A stretch of 64,000 nucleotides of DNA, taken from contig BQMF02000012.1 of assembly GCA_027922465.2 (NCBI GenBank), positions 1,798,001-1,862,000 on the forward strand, read 5' to 3'. Shown piece after piece: positions 49,121-62,400 of this stretch. The first letter of the stretch is position 1; every line of letters begins with the position of its first letter. The position numbers were made by a program, and so were the translations under genes. The notes under the pieces were generated by a model. The model was not told the origin of the DNA and searched no databases. It was given only the letters and a program-made list of their open reading frames with translations. This DNA comes from Turritopsis dohrnii (Eukaryota > Cnidaria > Hydrozoa > Anthoathecata > Oceaniidae).

Positions 49121-52100
49121 ATAGTGTCTAATATCGTAAATGCTGGTCCTATCATCACCTGTTATCTTCTTTCCATCGCAAATTAATGCTTCTTTAACTT
49201 TTCTTTTTCTATCATATAAAAATTGAAAATTTCCTCAACCACAATGAATTGAAATGCTTTATGCAATAATATTTATCTTTGAAACATGCAGATCCGCATT
49301 CTTAAGTGCAGATTTTCTAGGATAGATCACGCACATATCTTAATTAACAGCAAATTTTAGGCTATATTTACACTGTGTATATTTTGCTTAATCCAAAAGA
49401 TTTCAAAAACCTAATATCAAAAGTGTGAACTGCAAAACACACAACGTTTTTTATGTTTCAATTCTAATATATTCAACTTCAAGATCGTGACAATTGAGAG
49501 AAAAACATTCAGAAAAAGGTTCAGCAAAAAAAAAAACCAAAACACATTCCCCATAAAAATTTCTGCAGAAGCATTGTTTTTTTTCAAGCAAAAAAGGTAT
49601 AAACAAAATAAAACTTGAAAAGTTCTCAGAAGTTTTCTCTTGAAAAAGTATTCCAATGATGTAAACATAGCTTTAAATGAAATATCTGTACAGTATTCAT
49701 CATCAATATCAGTTGTAATAAGAACGATTTACTTCTTATTCTTATTCAAGATCATTCATTTGTTAATTCTGCTAGAAAATACTGTCATTCATAATGTCTT
49801 TGTATTCATAATCAAAGCTGATAAAATAAAAAAAAGAAACCAAAATTTTTCACTGATGTCCCACTAAAGATAAGATAACATTTACAAGAGAGAAAATGCG
49901 AAATTTGAATTGGCATTCAGAACAATGACTTTTATGAAAATGCTACCGTGAAACAATAGGCAATGGAACGCCCACCAGAATTTGTGACGTAACCTTATAG
50001 AAGTTATCAGTAACATATTTGGGGTTAAACACAACAATTCCACGAAAAAAAAAGAAGATTTTAACCAATCAAGTGGCATGATCTTAATCGAATAAATTAA
50101 AGAAACTGGGTTTAACATTACAAAAATATCCAAAAATACCCAAAAAAACAAACAAACAAAAGTCCTAAATCAAGTAATCGTTCAAAAGAACTCGCAATAC
50201 AAGCAGAATGTTCTTGAAGGTAATGATTCGAAAATCGAATTCAAAGAATCCCTGAAAAAGATCTAGTAAAAGATTTGTGAAATTTTAACAAAAGAATGGA
50301 AACTAAGAATTTTACCTTTGAAAACACCTGCGTTCATGAGCATATTCTACAATATTAGGCCATAGTTATTTAATATTTCGTTCAGCGTAACTCGCCCGCA
50401 TTATGATTTTTCGGACAAATAATGCGCATTAAAATACATTATTTTTATAACTTAAAGCATCTTTAAAAAACTCAACTAAAACAAAACAAACAAAAAAAAC
50501 CATTAAATAGGAACCTTGTCAAGTACATGCTTATACCTATGTGAAAGGTACTTCGCCATTGATAATGTTTTAATACATATTTTTATTTAATTATGACTCC
50601 TCAGAGTTTTATGCCCTGGTTTCGTAAATCTTTCCTCTGTCGTTACAAACGGAATTATAAATAGATCTTCAAATCAAATTCATCGGAACAACGGTGGAGA
50701 GATTTACGAAATAGTTATTTCTTTTGCATATTTTCATTTTAACGAAGCTTTGTAAAAGATGTTTTTCATATTTTAGTGCATATATGTCTCCTTATCTCTG
50801 TAGTGCTTTTCTTTGTTGCTCAAGTTGACGTATCTTTTATACTTCTATTTCTATGTTCTCCTTTAAAATGAAATATACATCAGAATTAGTGACAGCAATC
50901 AATATCCTCTCCATCATTGTTCAAAAACTTTTAATTCATTTTTTTTCTTTGTATAACCAGCAGTTTTGATTTTCTTGATGTTAGAGACGTATAAAGAAAT
51001 AGAAATCGGCACAACAATTCATTATAAAGAAGAAATAATATTTCTTTTATGAAAAAGAAGAATAAAACTACGTCATCAACATAAGTGGTGACTGAAATTT
51101 TAGAACAATATAATCATCTTGAACATAAACATTGGTAAGATACATGTCGCGAGGTGACTTTCTTTTAAATGACTGTCTAGACCAATGTTAGCATATCGTG
51201 AAGTGAAAAAAAGAAACAAACACACCTGATGTAAATGAAAATAAATAGAGAATGGCTCGTTAATATTGTGTAATACTTCATATCAGTTATGAAAAGGTCT
51301 GTTCTAAAATCCACCTTATAGTACACTATTGTTAAAAAATGTGCATTGCATGTCATTATTTCGTTTGCAAAATAATGCATAATGAATAATGCCCGCATTC
51401 CGCATCACTGTTTTTCTGTTACGCTGAATGAAGTATTAAACAACTATGGCCTTAGTGAAATTTTACAAGTAAATGGCTCATGAAAATGAATACTTGGGAA
51501 ATGCAATATGGTACGATTCATATCATATTGTAAATTTTATTTAAAGACAAATTAAAAACACTCATGACCTAAAGTTATGACGAGAAGAAAAGAAAAGGAA
51601 ACGCTTTTTAAAAAACTTTTTCTACTTTTTCCTACAGTATCAACTTGGGTTTTTGGTCAGCCCTGAAATTTCTAAGTGATGTAATGTTTGTAACAATTAG
51701 CGTTCTTTGCTTACTGTATGTTGCAGTATTAAATGCTATTATCAAGTAGCTGGCTTTATTGCATTCTATAAACTTGCAAATCAATTTCTTTGCTGGACAT
51801 TATATAATTTCGTTCTTTCATATTGCAGGTTCATAGAACAAGATTAGAACAAAATTGTTCCAAAATACAACATCTTGTAATTTGGACTACTACCATTGTT
51901 CCAAGTATGCTGTTGCTATGATGTTGTACAGGCTTTAAGTTTCCTCAGCCTCAAAGTAAATGAAATAAATAAATATATAAAAATATAAGAAAACGCTTGT
52001 ATGTTTTACAACTATTGATTATCCTTTAGATGGTTCAACCCAGAAGATGTTGTGATGAAATGTTGTGATGAAAGAGAATAGTTGTCTTAATTCTTTCCAG

Positions 52101-53408
52101 GTAATGAATGGAAAACCAGAAAAAGAGACACATATTTTGAAAATAATCTGAAAATAATCTGAATTATATAATATAATCTGATAAATAAAATAATTTTAAA
52201 GAATTATTTTAAATTTATATAAGAATATACTTGTACAGAGATGAGAGAAGACCCACTAACCTGATGTATCAACTGAATGAAGTGAAACAACAGTTTGATA
52301 CAGAAACATTACAATACTATGAAAATAAATGAAGCTCGACAAATGAGACCTATTATATAAAACATAGTAACCTTCACACCTAAAGACAATAGAAAACAAT
52401 ACGATGGTAAACTTTAAACATTAAAATACAGAACATTGCAGATAAGAACAAAGTTGACATAAAAAATTTAAAAATATTGAGAGAAATTTTTATTTTAACA
52501 AATAAAGATTAAATCTTAGCTTGCTCATCATTATTATACTTTTTGCACAGAGCTAAAAAGTTGTTTAATTTTCTCTAACCGTGTTCAGTTACACCTTAAA
52601 CAGTTGTATTCTTATGTGCCTGTGTATATGTATCATATGTATAGATATTTATACAAATATAAAACAAACACTTCTTCTGCTCTGGTCACAAGCACATCAT
52701 TTTTCTTCTCAACAAACACTCCTGTGGTAGCAGTTTACATCCCAGTGACTATATAGAAGAATTGTGCAAGCTTACATGATGAAAACTAAATTAGCATTCA
52801 TAATTATTGGCTGTTTTTTAATCTAACAATAAAGTATAAGCACAGTTACATTAGTTGGTCTTTGACCTTTGAGAGAAGTTGACCTGTGTGCTGTTGTTGT
52901 GTGTTTGAACAATTTTTTTCATGTAAAAGATAAACTAAGACATAATGTAATATAGTAAAAAGTTTATCTATAGTGTTTGAAAAACTAAAACTTTTAACGT
53001 AATGCAGCACTTGGATTTAGTAACTCCGATTCTTGTTATTATATTCCTAAGAGTAAAAATTCCAAAATTCAAGGAAATCTATTGCTTCTTTGACGTTGCC
53101 ATTATTACTGGACCTCGTTTCTAGTCCGTGTTTTCGGTATAAACTATCGCCATATGCAGGCGTATCGCGCGCAAGATAAGCATTGAACACTCGCAATTGC
53201 TTAGAATTTGACGCTCCTGCGTCTGTTTTGCTGAAGGTGTTGTTGCTTCTGCTGCACACGATAGCGCACGCAGAGATTTTCCATCTAGTTTAGTAAACAG
53301 TGGCTAAGAAATCAAACATCATAACATTCAAGTTCTTGTTAATATGATCTACATATTTATTACTACATATTTATTAATTTTTTAGGAAGTAAGGAAAAAT
53401 AGATTAAA
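49121..53408. promoter_or_regulatory. 4.3-kb region between divergent INSR-like and endophilin genes
   Basis: It separates the heads of two genes transcribed away from each other, so it should contain both promoters and untranslated leaders. It holds the TTA-flanked element at 50358-51451. Sequence near 53080-53290 is richer in CpG than its surroundings and lies just upstream of the endophilin start. No exon could be supported. Confidence 0.45.
50358..51451. mobile_element. 1.1-kb TTA-flanked element (Harbinger-like ends)
   Basis: Ends GGCCATAGTTATTTAATATT and, inverted, GGCCATAGTTGTTTAATACT, each followed inward by TTC(A/G)TTCAGCGTAAC. TTA flanks both sides (50355-50357, 51452-51454). No recognisable transposase remains. 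Confidence 0.75.
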
Positions 53409-56400
53409 ATGTCATTTTATGGCCTTAAAAAACAGTTCAATAAAACTAGCCAGGTAAGACGATTCTTCATTTGTTTTGCCATTTTGGTATACACGCTTTT
53501 TTATATAAGAACCAGTAAAGTCTGAGGCATAACCTGAGGCAGGCTGTTCTTATTATTGGAGCCATTTTCAGCCTGAGTTGTTCTTATTTTGTTCTTACCT
53601 TTAAAGACACAGTTTCAAATTTCACCCTCATTTTGATCTTATTTATGGAACTTCCAGTAAAATAGAAAAAATTTTTTTAAAAACAACTGGTAAAAACCAT
53701 GGTTGCTGTTCGGGAATGATCCATTCACACATTTATTGAAAGTGAAAAAAAGTGGGAAAAAAAAACAAACTTCTAAATCGTTTACCAGTGAGAGAATTCA
53801 CATCATGAAAATGTTCTTATCTTACAAGAAAATTCAGGCTCAAGGCTCTTTTCTTAATTTCTGGAATAATAATGATTTGATTCTCAGATTGTTTTTATTT
53901 TGTTCTTATTTTTTGGCCAAATCTGAGGCTTGTGTTCTTATAAAATTGTTCTTATAAAAAAAAGCGTATATACATGCAAAATCATGCTGAAAGCTAAATG
54001 TATGTTTACACAAGCACTGGAGATGTTTGTCTTCTTTGAATTGACTGGCTAGCAAAAGAATTTCTTTTAAAATGATCAGACTCTGCTATTCTTTTTTTTA
54101 TGGTCATAGCAACAAAAAAGGTCCCAGAATTTTCTGATTCACTAACAATTTCAATAAATTCCATTGTAGACGGTTATCTTTACGGAGTGAAAATTTATAA
54201 AAGATTAATTAAATTCATTAGGGAGACATGATGAAAGATCTCGTCACACCCATCAAAATAATGATATGTGTATAGTTTTTTTGTGACTCAAAATGTTAAA
54301 GTGTTAACAATAGCAGTCACAAAAAATATCAAATATATAAGCTCTTTATTAAGAATTGATAAGCCGAAAGGCCAGCCAACATATATTTAGATAATAATAA
54401 GTATTTAGTACACTTTAACTATAAGAATAGAATATATGATAATATGTTATATAGTAAGATATATAAGCTTCAATATCTCCCCTTCAATATCTCCCCTTCT
54501 AGGATTGGAGTGTTCCTCTACTAGGGGAATCATTGTCCATTGTGCATTTAAAAGTTCAGTATACAGTTAGTAAGTAGTCTACTCATTAAGCCCAGGCTTA
54601 TTGAAGTCCTGAAGTTCCTTCAAGGCTTGTGGAACTCGTATTGCTGTGGCAGGACGAGATGCTGTTGGAATGAACGGTGGGGCCTCTGTGTTCAGGTTGG
54701 ATGTTGTTGGTGTCATAACCTCAGGTGCAACATGTGGAATCTGAGGTCCTTAAGAATCCTTAAGAAGCGTCGGTTTCGTAGTGATAAGCGCCCAGATCCA
54801 TTCAATCTAACCAGTACTGACGGAAGGGTAAAGCTTCAACGATCCGACCTGTACGTGTCCATCTGTTGTTGCCTTTGGTTGATTGTGGGTCATGAATAAG
54901 GACTTGGTCTCCTACTGTGAGTGGTTGTAGATCCCGTGGTTGTTGAGCCGTTGTTTTTGGTACAAGAACTGCTGCAGAGTTGCGCTCTCTTTGCTTTGCA
55001 AGGATTAGCCACTTCTTGTTGAGGTGGAGGTTGCTTCGGTTGTTTGGCATGTGGTCTCGAAGTTGTCTGTGGAAGAGTATTTGAGCAGGGCTGAGACCAA
55101 TTCCTGAAAGTGCTGTGTTTTGATGTTGAAGAATGGCACGGGCAGCACGGTCGTTGTTCAAGGAGCCTCGGATGGTGTTCCCCATGATTATGCGCACGTC
55201 CATTTGATTGAGCATAACCTTTTCACGAAAGGTGGTGGTGAATGCCCCATTCTTTAAGGAAAGTGTCAAATATGTCAGATTTGAACTGTGGTCCACCATC
55301 ACTGGCGATTTCTTCTGGAACTCTGTAGGAAATGAATAGCTGGCAAAGATGAGATACGAGCCATTCTGCTTTTGTATGAGTAGGGAGATAGTAAATAATC
55401 AGCCAGCAGCTGAAACGGTCAACTACTGCAAGGTACGATTGTTCCTCTGTCTCGAAGTAATCAGCACACAATTGTTGAAATGGCCATTCTGGTGAGGGTG
55501 CTTCGATCATTGGCTCGGCTGGCAGGCTGGGTGCGATTTGGTTGCAGGGATGACATGTAGAGCGATGAAGTTGTATACTAGCATTCATACCCGGCCAATA
55601 CACTGTCTGATTGGCATGGACACTCATACTACTATGACCCTGGTGAGGGGCATGAAGATTGTTGAGAACCTGACTACGAAGTGATGAAGGGATGACAATA
55701 CGGGTGTTCAGCAAAACGATTCCATTGCTTGCAGAGAGTGTGCCTCGGACTTCCCAGTAGTCTCTAATGTCTGGTGCTAAAGCAGATTTAGATGATGGGA
55801 ATCCTTTTGTTACTGTTTCAATGAGACTTTGATAGATTGAGTCGTTTTGGGCAGCGATGGTGATTTGTTCTAGTGTGATAAGTTTGCTGTCTCGTATGGA
55901 TGCTACATTTACTTCGTGCGTAATCATATTGATGGCATTTTTGTGCGATGCAAGGACACGGTCTTCAATCATGGACGCATCAGAGATGTCTTTCTGTGTT
56001 GGGGCTGTGCGGATGGCAGATAGTATGTTGGATGGATTTCAAAAATTTGGTTGAGTGTGTCGTCCCAGTGGAAGCTGTTGTTGGCCTTGACAAGTTCACG
56101 AAATCGTTCCATTATGGGTGCAATAGAGTATACCTATGCTACTTGGTTCACCAATCCAAACCATGACCTAGCGTCAGTGATGTTTTCAGTAGTTGGAAAA
56201 TCAAGGATGGCTGTCAGAATTTTCTGCGACGGAGCAACCCCTTCCTTGGTTATCTGCTGGAGACCTGCAAATTCGACAGTGTCCTGGCAGAATTGGAATT
56301 TTTCTATGCTCAGAACGATGCCATGCTTAGCACATACTGTAAGAAAGCCCCATGCGGGATAAAAAGAGTCTTTGATGTTACTGTCATAGAGCAAGCAATC

Positions 56401-59400
56401 GTCAACAATTCTGGTTTTCCTCGGAATCAGGCTGAGTATTTCGTTGTATCGACTATTGTATGCATCGCCTGCCGCAATGTGTCCTTGAGGAACCCCAACA
56501 CAAAAGTGGTGTCCCCACTCTGTGATGAAGGTTGTTAATGGTTGAGACAATTCGTCAAGTAGTATTGAATGGTACCCATCAACAGCATCAAATATTGTCT
56601 TTTTAGTGTTGGGTGGTACCTCAGAAGCAGCTTTAAATGGAGATGGGCAGTGGTGGGTCTTGTGTAAACATTGGTTGTTTAGTTGTTGAAAGTCTATAAC
56701 TCGACGTGGTTCTCCATTCTTTTTTGCAAGCACAATCATTTTACTGCACCATTGTACAGGAGTTCTGATTGGCACAGGTTGTATAATTTCTCTTGCAACA
56801 TCATCGTCTAGGGATTGTTTTACTTTGGTCTTCCAATGGAAAGGGACTGGTATTGGCATGTGGTGGGCAACTGGTTTTGCATCCGGTTTCAGATGAATAT
56901 GTACTGGTTCTGTGTCCATTGATGGGAATGGAGTGGACTTATTGAAAGCTGTGTCTTTAAACTGTTCAATTAGATATTGTTTGAGATTATCAATATTGTC
57001 TTCCGTTGCTGGAAATGGTAGCTTTTCTGGCTTTTCAGGGATGATTGGTTCCTTGATGGTATTGATGGTTTCTCCGGTGTTCATTGGCTGAGGGTATGTG
57101 ACTGGAAGTATTGAGAGTTCTTTCAGTGCTTTACGGCTGGTAAATATACGATCCGCTTCCTCACAGAAGAATAATGGGTGACGTGTTTTCTGATTGGCTA
57201 TGGTCAAGGTCATTGGTAACCATCTGTAACAGACTAAAGTTTCTCCTTCCAACAACAGTGACTTGTTTTGAACAGTGGACAAGTTGATGTTTGGTTAGTT
57301 TGAGCAATGGTAGTACACTTTAACTATAAGAATAGAAAATAATGATAATATGTTATATAGTAAGATATATAAGCTTCAATACTCTTGAGATATACATGTC
57401 CTTAAAATCTTGGAAGTTTTGGTAGACAATGATGTTTGGTGTGTTCATTAAAGAACAAGGCTGAAAATAGCAATGTCACCAGTTTCCTAATATACACGCT
57501 TTTTTTTATAAGGAGCAATTTTATAAGAACACGAGGCTCAGATTTGGCCAAAATAATAAGAACAAAATAAGAACAACCTGGGGCTCAAATCATTATTCTA
57601 AAAATTAAGAACAGCCTGAGCCTGAATTTTTTTGTAAATTAGTCAGTTACTTCTCCCTTACATAATTATATATTTATATAGTAATGTTTTAATAATGTAT
57701 ATATATTTTGGACGAACAGCCATGTAATGTGGAAATGCCAAATATACTTCATTAACAATAGTTCAGGATGTGGATTTTTTCTCAAGCTGCAGTAAATAGT
57801 TTAGAAGTTTACTGTTTTCACTTGTTATTGTTTTTTTTTTCACCTACAATAAATGTGTAAAAATATATTTTATGATGGCGCCATGTGCTTAAAAAACTTT
57901 TTATTTTACTGGAAGTTGCAGAAATAACAAAATAAGGCTGAAATGTGAAACTGTGTTTAAAGCAAAGAACAAAATAAGAACAATTCAGGCTGAAAAAGGC
58001 TCAAAAAATAAGAACAGCCAGCCTCAGGTCAGATATTACTGGTTCTTATGTAAAGGAAAGCTTGCACAGAATTTGAATTGACACATCAGAATCATGAATT
58101 TGTTTTCAATCTCTGCAATGCCACAATGTGCAAATTTCCTAACAATTAATATCTTTAGAATATTTCTTTGGAAATACTTAGTACGTAGTTTTTCATATAG
58201 AAATTTTGAATATATATGTAGTTAATGCTGTATCATACACACAGCATTTTAATACCTGCTTATAATTTATTATGATTTCTGAAAATATACAAGTTCTTGC
58301 ATTTTTTATTTTTGAAATTTTTTAAGAAACACTAAAGAATTTTGAAGAAATCTTGGAAATCTTTTAGCTCTTCAAGAATTTTACAACTATATTAATACTC
58401 TGGTATTTCATGAACTATTTGTTATGTTCATGGCAATGTAAATATACAAAATCATATATACTTGAAAATTATGCCCTTTAGAATATCAGGATATTTAATG
58501 ATATTTAAACTTTTTTCTAGTTTTTGAGTGAGAAAGTTGGTGGAAACAAAGGTTCACAGTTAGAAGAAGACTTTGTGTTTTTGGAAAAGGTATACAGCAT
58601 TCAAATTATATATACATCAGAGTTGATTTGAAATCAACGTGAAAAACCATCAGAAATATTGGTTTTGAACTTTTTTCAAAACATAGAAATAAAAAATATA
58701 AACAATGAAAACCTACAAAAAATTCAAAAGGATTTAAAAAAGGTGAAGTAAAGAGTCACTTCTGATGAACTGTACTATTAACTGTATGAGAGCTTCGAAG
58801 CAAGGGTAATTACCATCAACAAAATCGTTATTTCATTACAAATAGTGCTTGAAGTTCTTCGTTATTAGAGTTCTCATTTTTGTATATAATGGGTTAGGAG
58901 TTAGGTCTACTTTTTCTTGATAAGTGGTAAAATTGGTAAAACACCAAAAATGTTTATTATAATGGAAGCTTTACTAGCCTTGGAAATTACTAGTTTCAAA
59001 AGAGAATTTTACAATAGGCTTAACTGCCAGAGGTAAGAGTAGAGTAGGTAAAGCTGTTACCATAATAAAAGTACTACCACTCAACTCTTAACAAATAACA
59101 TATTGAATATCAACGGTGTATTCTACAGACTTTAAGAGTTATTCTGCAAACTCTTACTGTTGGTTTCTTGATAGGCACAATATATGGTTTTTGTATGTGT
59201 TAATATAACGAAATTTACATTTCTTCTTTAGAAAATTGATGCAACTGAAAAATGCATTCAGGACATGCACCGCAGGGCCATCGAATACTTACAGCCCAAC
59301 CCAAGTATGGAATTGTGTAATTCAGCACCTTAATGAAGAAGATAATATCAGGTGTTCGCAAGTCACTAATTTTTATCTATTTTTCTAATCTTAGCATTAA

Positions 59401-62400
59401 GGACAAAATTAGCATTCCAAGCTTCAATGCAAAAAGCAAGAGGCCAAGCAAAGTCTGTTAAATACCCGCAGCCTGAGCAGAATTTGGCTGATGTTTTCAC
59501 CAAGGGCTCGACTGATCTCAATGATGACGCCCCTTATGGTAGATAAGATAACCATATTTTAAATCAATGTAAAAGAGAATGTTTAAATTGTGAATGATTT
59601 TGTTTTTATCTTTTTTAGCGGAGGCTCTTCAAGTCCTGGGTTCTAAGTTTCAACAAATGGCCGAAGTAAAGGATGAAATGGTCGGTTTATTTCTTTTCAA
59701 GTTATGAGTCACTCAAAAGTTAATTTTTAAATCAACTGATTATGAACAGTGGATAGATTTATTGAACAATCCCTGCAAAAAGAGTCCATTTTTCACTATT
59801 TCAATAAAAATGCTGTTTGTTGCTATGGAACTTTGATATTGGTCCTAGATAAGCTTCCTGTAAAGCGAAGACAGGGTTTTAAGGATTTTTTTTCTAGTTT
59901 GTATAATTGTTTAACCTATTGCGGAATTATTGATGAGTTATCAATGAATTAATGACATTGATAATGATAATGAAAAAATGCACGGGTGATTGTAAAGGAA
60001 TTCTTGTATATACAGAGTATAAAAATACTTATCATGATACCTTGGTTATTTTGTAGACTGGAAGATATTTATATTGGTTTTTAGGAAAACAACATCAAAC
60101 AGAATTTTCTTGACCCATTGTTCCAGCTGCAACAGAAAGATTTGAAGGAAATAAGTGTGAGTTGTTGCGATTCTCAAATTCATTCCATGAAATGTACTGT
60201 TTTATCATAAAGCCTGAAAAACAAATCATGTTATTACGTTTTGTGATACTTCAATCTCTCACATAATTCCCATTGATTTGACAAAAGTACGAAAAACTTT
60301 CCATGATCCTTTATTGTTGCGATTCTCAAATTCATTCCATGAAATGTACTGTTTTATCATAAAGCCTGAAAAACAAATCACGTTATTACGTTTTGTGATA
60401 CTTCAATCTCTCACATAAGTCCCATTGAATTGACAAAAGTATGAAAAACTTTCCATGATCCTTTATGAAACAAGATGTAGTAAACATCTGTTTGTGTCTC
60501 AAAATGGGACTAACGAAGCATTTGTGAAATTAAAAGTCGTATCATTTAATGTACTTTTTTTCTATAGCACCACAGAAAAAAACTTGAAAGTCGTCGACTT
60601 GATTATGACTACAAGAAAGGCAAAGGGGCTAAAGGTATGAACAATTGTGTCAAAATTCCATGTCGTCATTCCATGTGAAGTTAGTGCATTAAGAAATCCC
60701 AACAAATGTGGGAATGATAATGATTACGTCTGTAGTAGTTCTGCTAGTAAGGTGTGGGTAATAAAATCGAAATTTTGTCAACAGTATACTTTTGTTTGGA
60801 CACCTTATTGTTGTGTTTTCTTTTTTCTCTTCATTTTATGTTTTTCGTTGGCTACTTGAAAGGAGGTAAACAATTCGTTTCAACTAAAAACAACTAACAA
60901 AACAATAATGATAACGATAACAAACTGATTGTTAGGGCATGCTAATTTAAATAACAGCATGTAGAAATAAATTTTAACATGTTGCCAAGAAGGACAATTT
61001 ACACAACTTATTTTTATACTTGGTATATAACCAGTTTAAGTGCTTGCGTTCCCTTTATTCTCTTTAACCTAACCATAATCATTTTTCATCTTGATCCACT
61101 AATATTGTTTTTATTTACTTATTTTACTTATTTTGTTTGTTTATTTGTTTACTTGTTTATGTATTTATTTATTTTTTTTCTTCAAAAATGTGGTGGAGGT
61201 AAAATTTTATTTGCCTGAGTTTTTCGTATGCAAACAACTTTTTGAAGTGATGTTTGAAGTTAAAACTTGCAGTTCAAAGCATTTGCAGCATCTTACCTTT
61301 GCTGATTCTTAACACCGGTCAAGGTAAGTGTTAATTTTACACATAATAAGAAATTTCTTTTTCCGTTAGTTCCACCTGAAGAGTTGCAAGCAGCGGAGGA
61401 GAAATTCGAAGAGTCCAAGGATTTATGCTACAACAGCATGATGAATTTTATCGACAGTGATGTATGTCTTATTTTGATTTTGCTATTGTAAAGCTGTTGA
61501 TTTCCATCAAAACATTCATCAAAAGATTACCAGGCTTTGCCATGAAGAAATGTCTAACCACGGGATAAAAGCCGTAGCTAGAATACATTAGTTACGGGAT
61601 TGCATACTATGAAAAGCAACATCACAAATATTGTACAAGAGCCTTAAAGGCATAAGGATTTCTACATTTTTTGTTCATACTTTGTACTTAAATAATACCC
61701 ACTTGGTATAATTCAAATAATGAAATAATAACATAAAAACACTTATAACACTTTCTAGCGTTTCTGGAAATTTTGATTATTTATCTCACAACGATTCAAA
61801 AGATATTTTGCAATATGGATACAATTTTGAATTAAGAATGGATGTACGCCATTTTCTTTCCTGGGAATTGACATTTTGACGACGTGCCATATTAGACATA
61901 AACAAGCGCCGCGAACGTATAGTTTCGACAGTAAGAAAATTGAACCATTTGAACACAAAAGGTTTTAATAGATTTCTTGCTTACGTAAAAATCTAATAAA
62001 CAACAAGAAAAAGTTTTTCATGTTAAGCTAAATCGTAACTACGCGAAAAAACACGTCCATTGCATACCTCTAGCTACGCGACAGCGCACAGGAACGCGAT
62101 CCCGTAGCTGTCGTGACGAAGCCTGGATTACTTCGGATTTTTCCTTGTTTAGACTGAACACATTGGCCAGTTGCACGTTTTTGCTGAGGCCATTCGAGAT
62201 TATCATAGACAATGTGCTGAAGTGATGGAATCGTTGACTGAATCTCTGGCTGAAAAGTACCACTATACTCAATTATATACATCTTCATTTAGTTATTGGT
62301 TGTTCACAAGGCTATCATGTACTATTATTCACTAGGCTATCAGAAGCAGCAAGTAGACCCCGTGCCGAACGCTCGTTTGTCTCAAGACCCAAGTCTGAGG

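Noticed and set aside
53047..53259. 70-residue minus-strand frame upstream of endophilin
   Set aside because: No domain, no splice partners, and it lies where the endophilin leader and promoter are expected.
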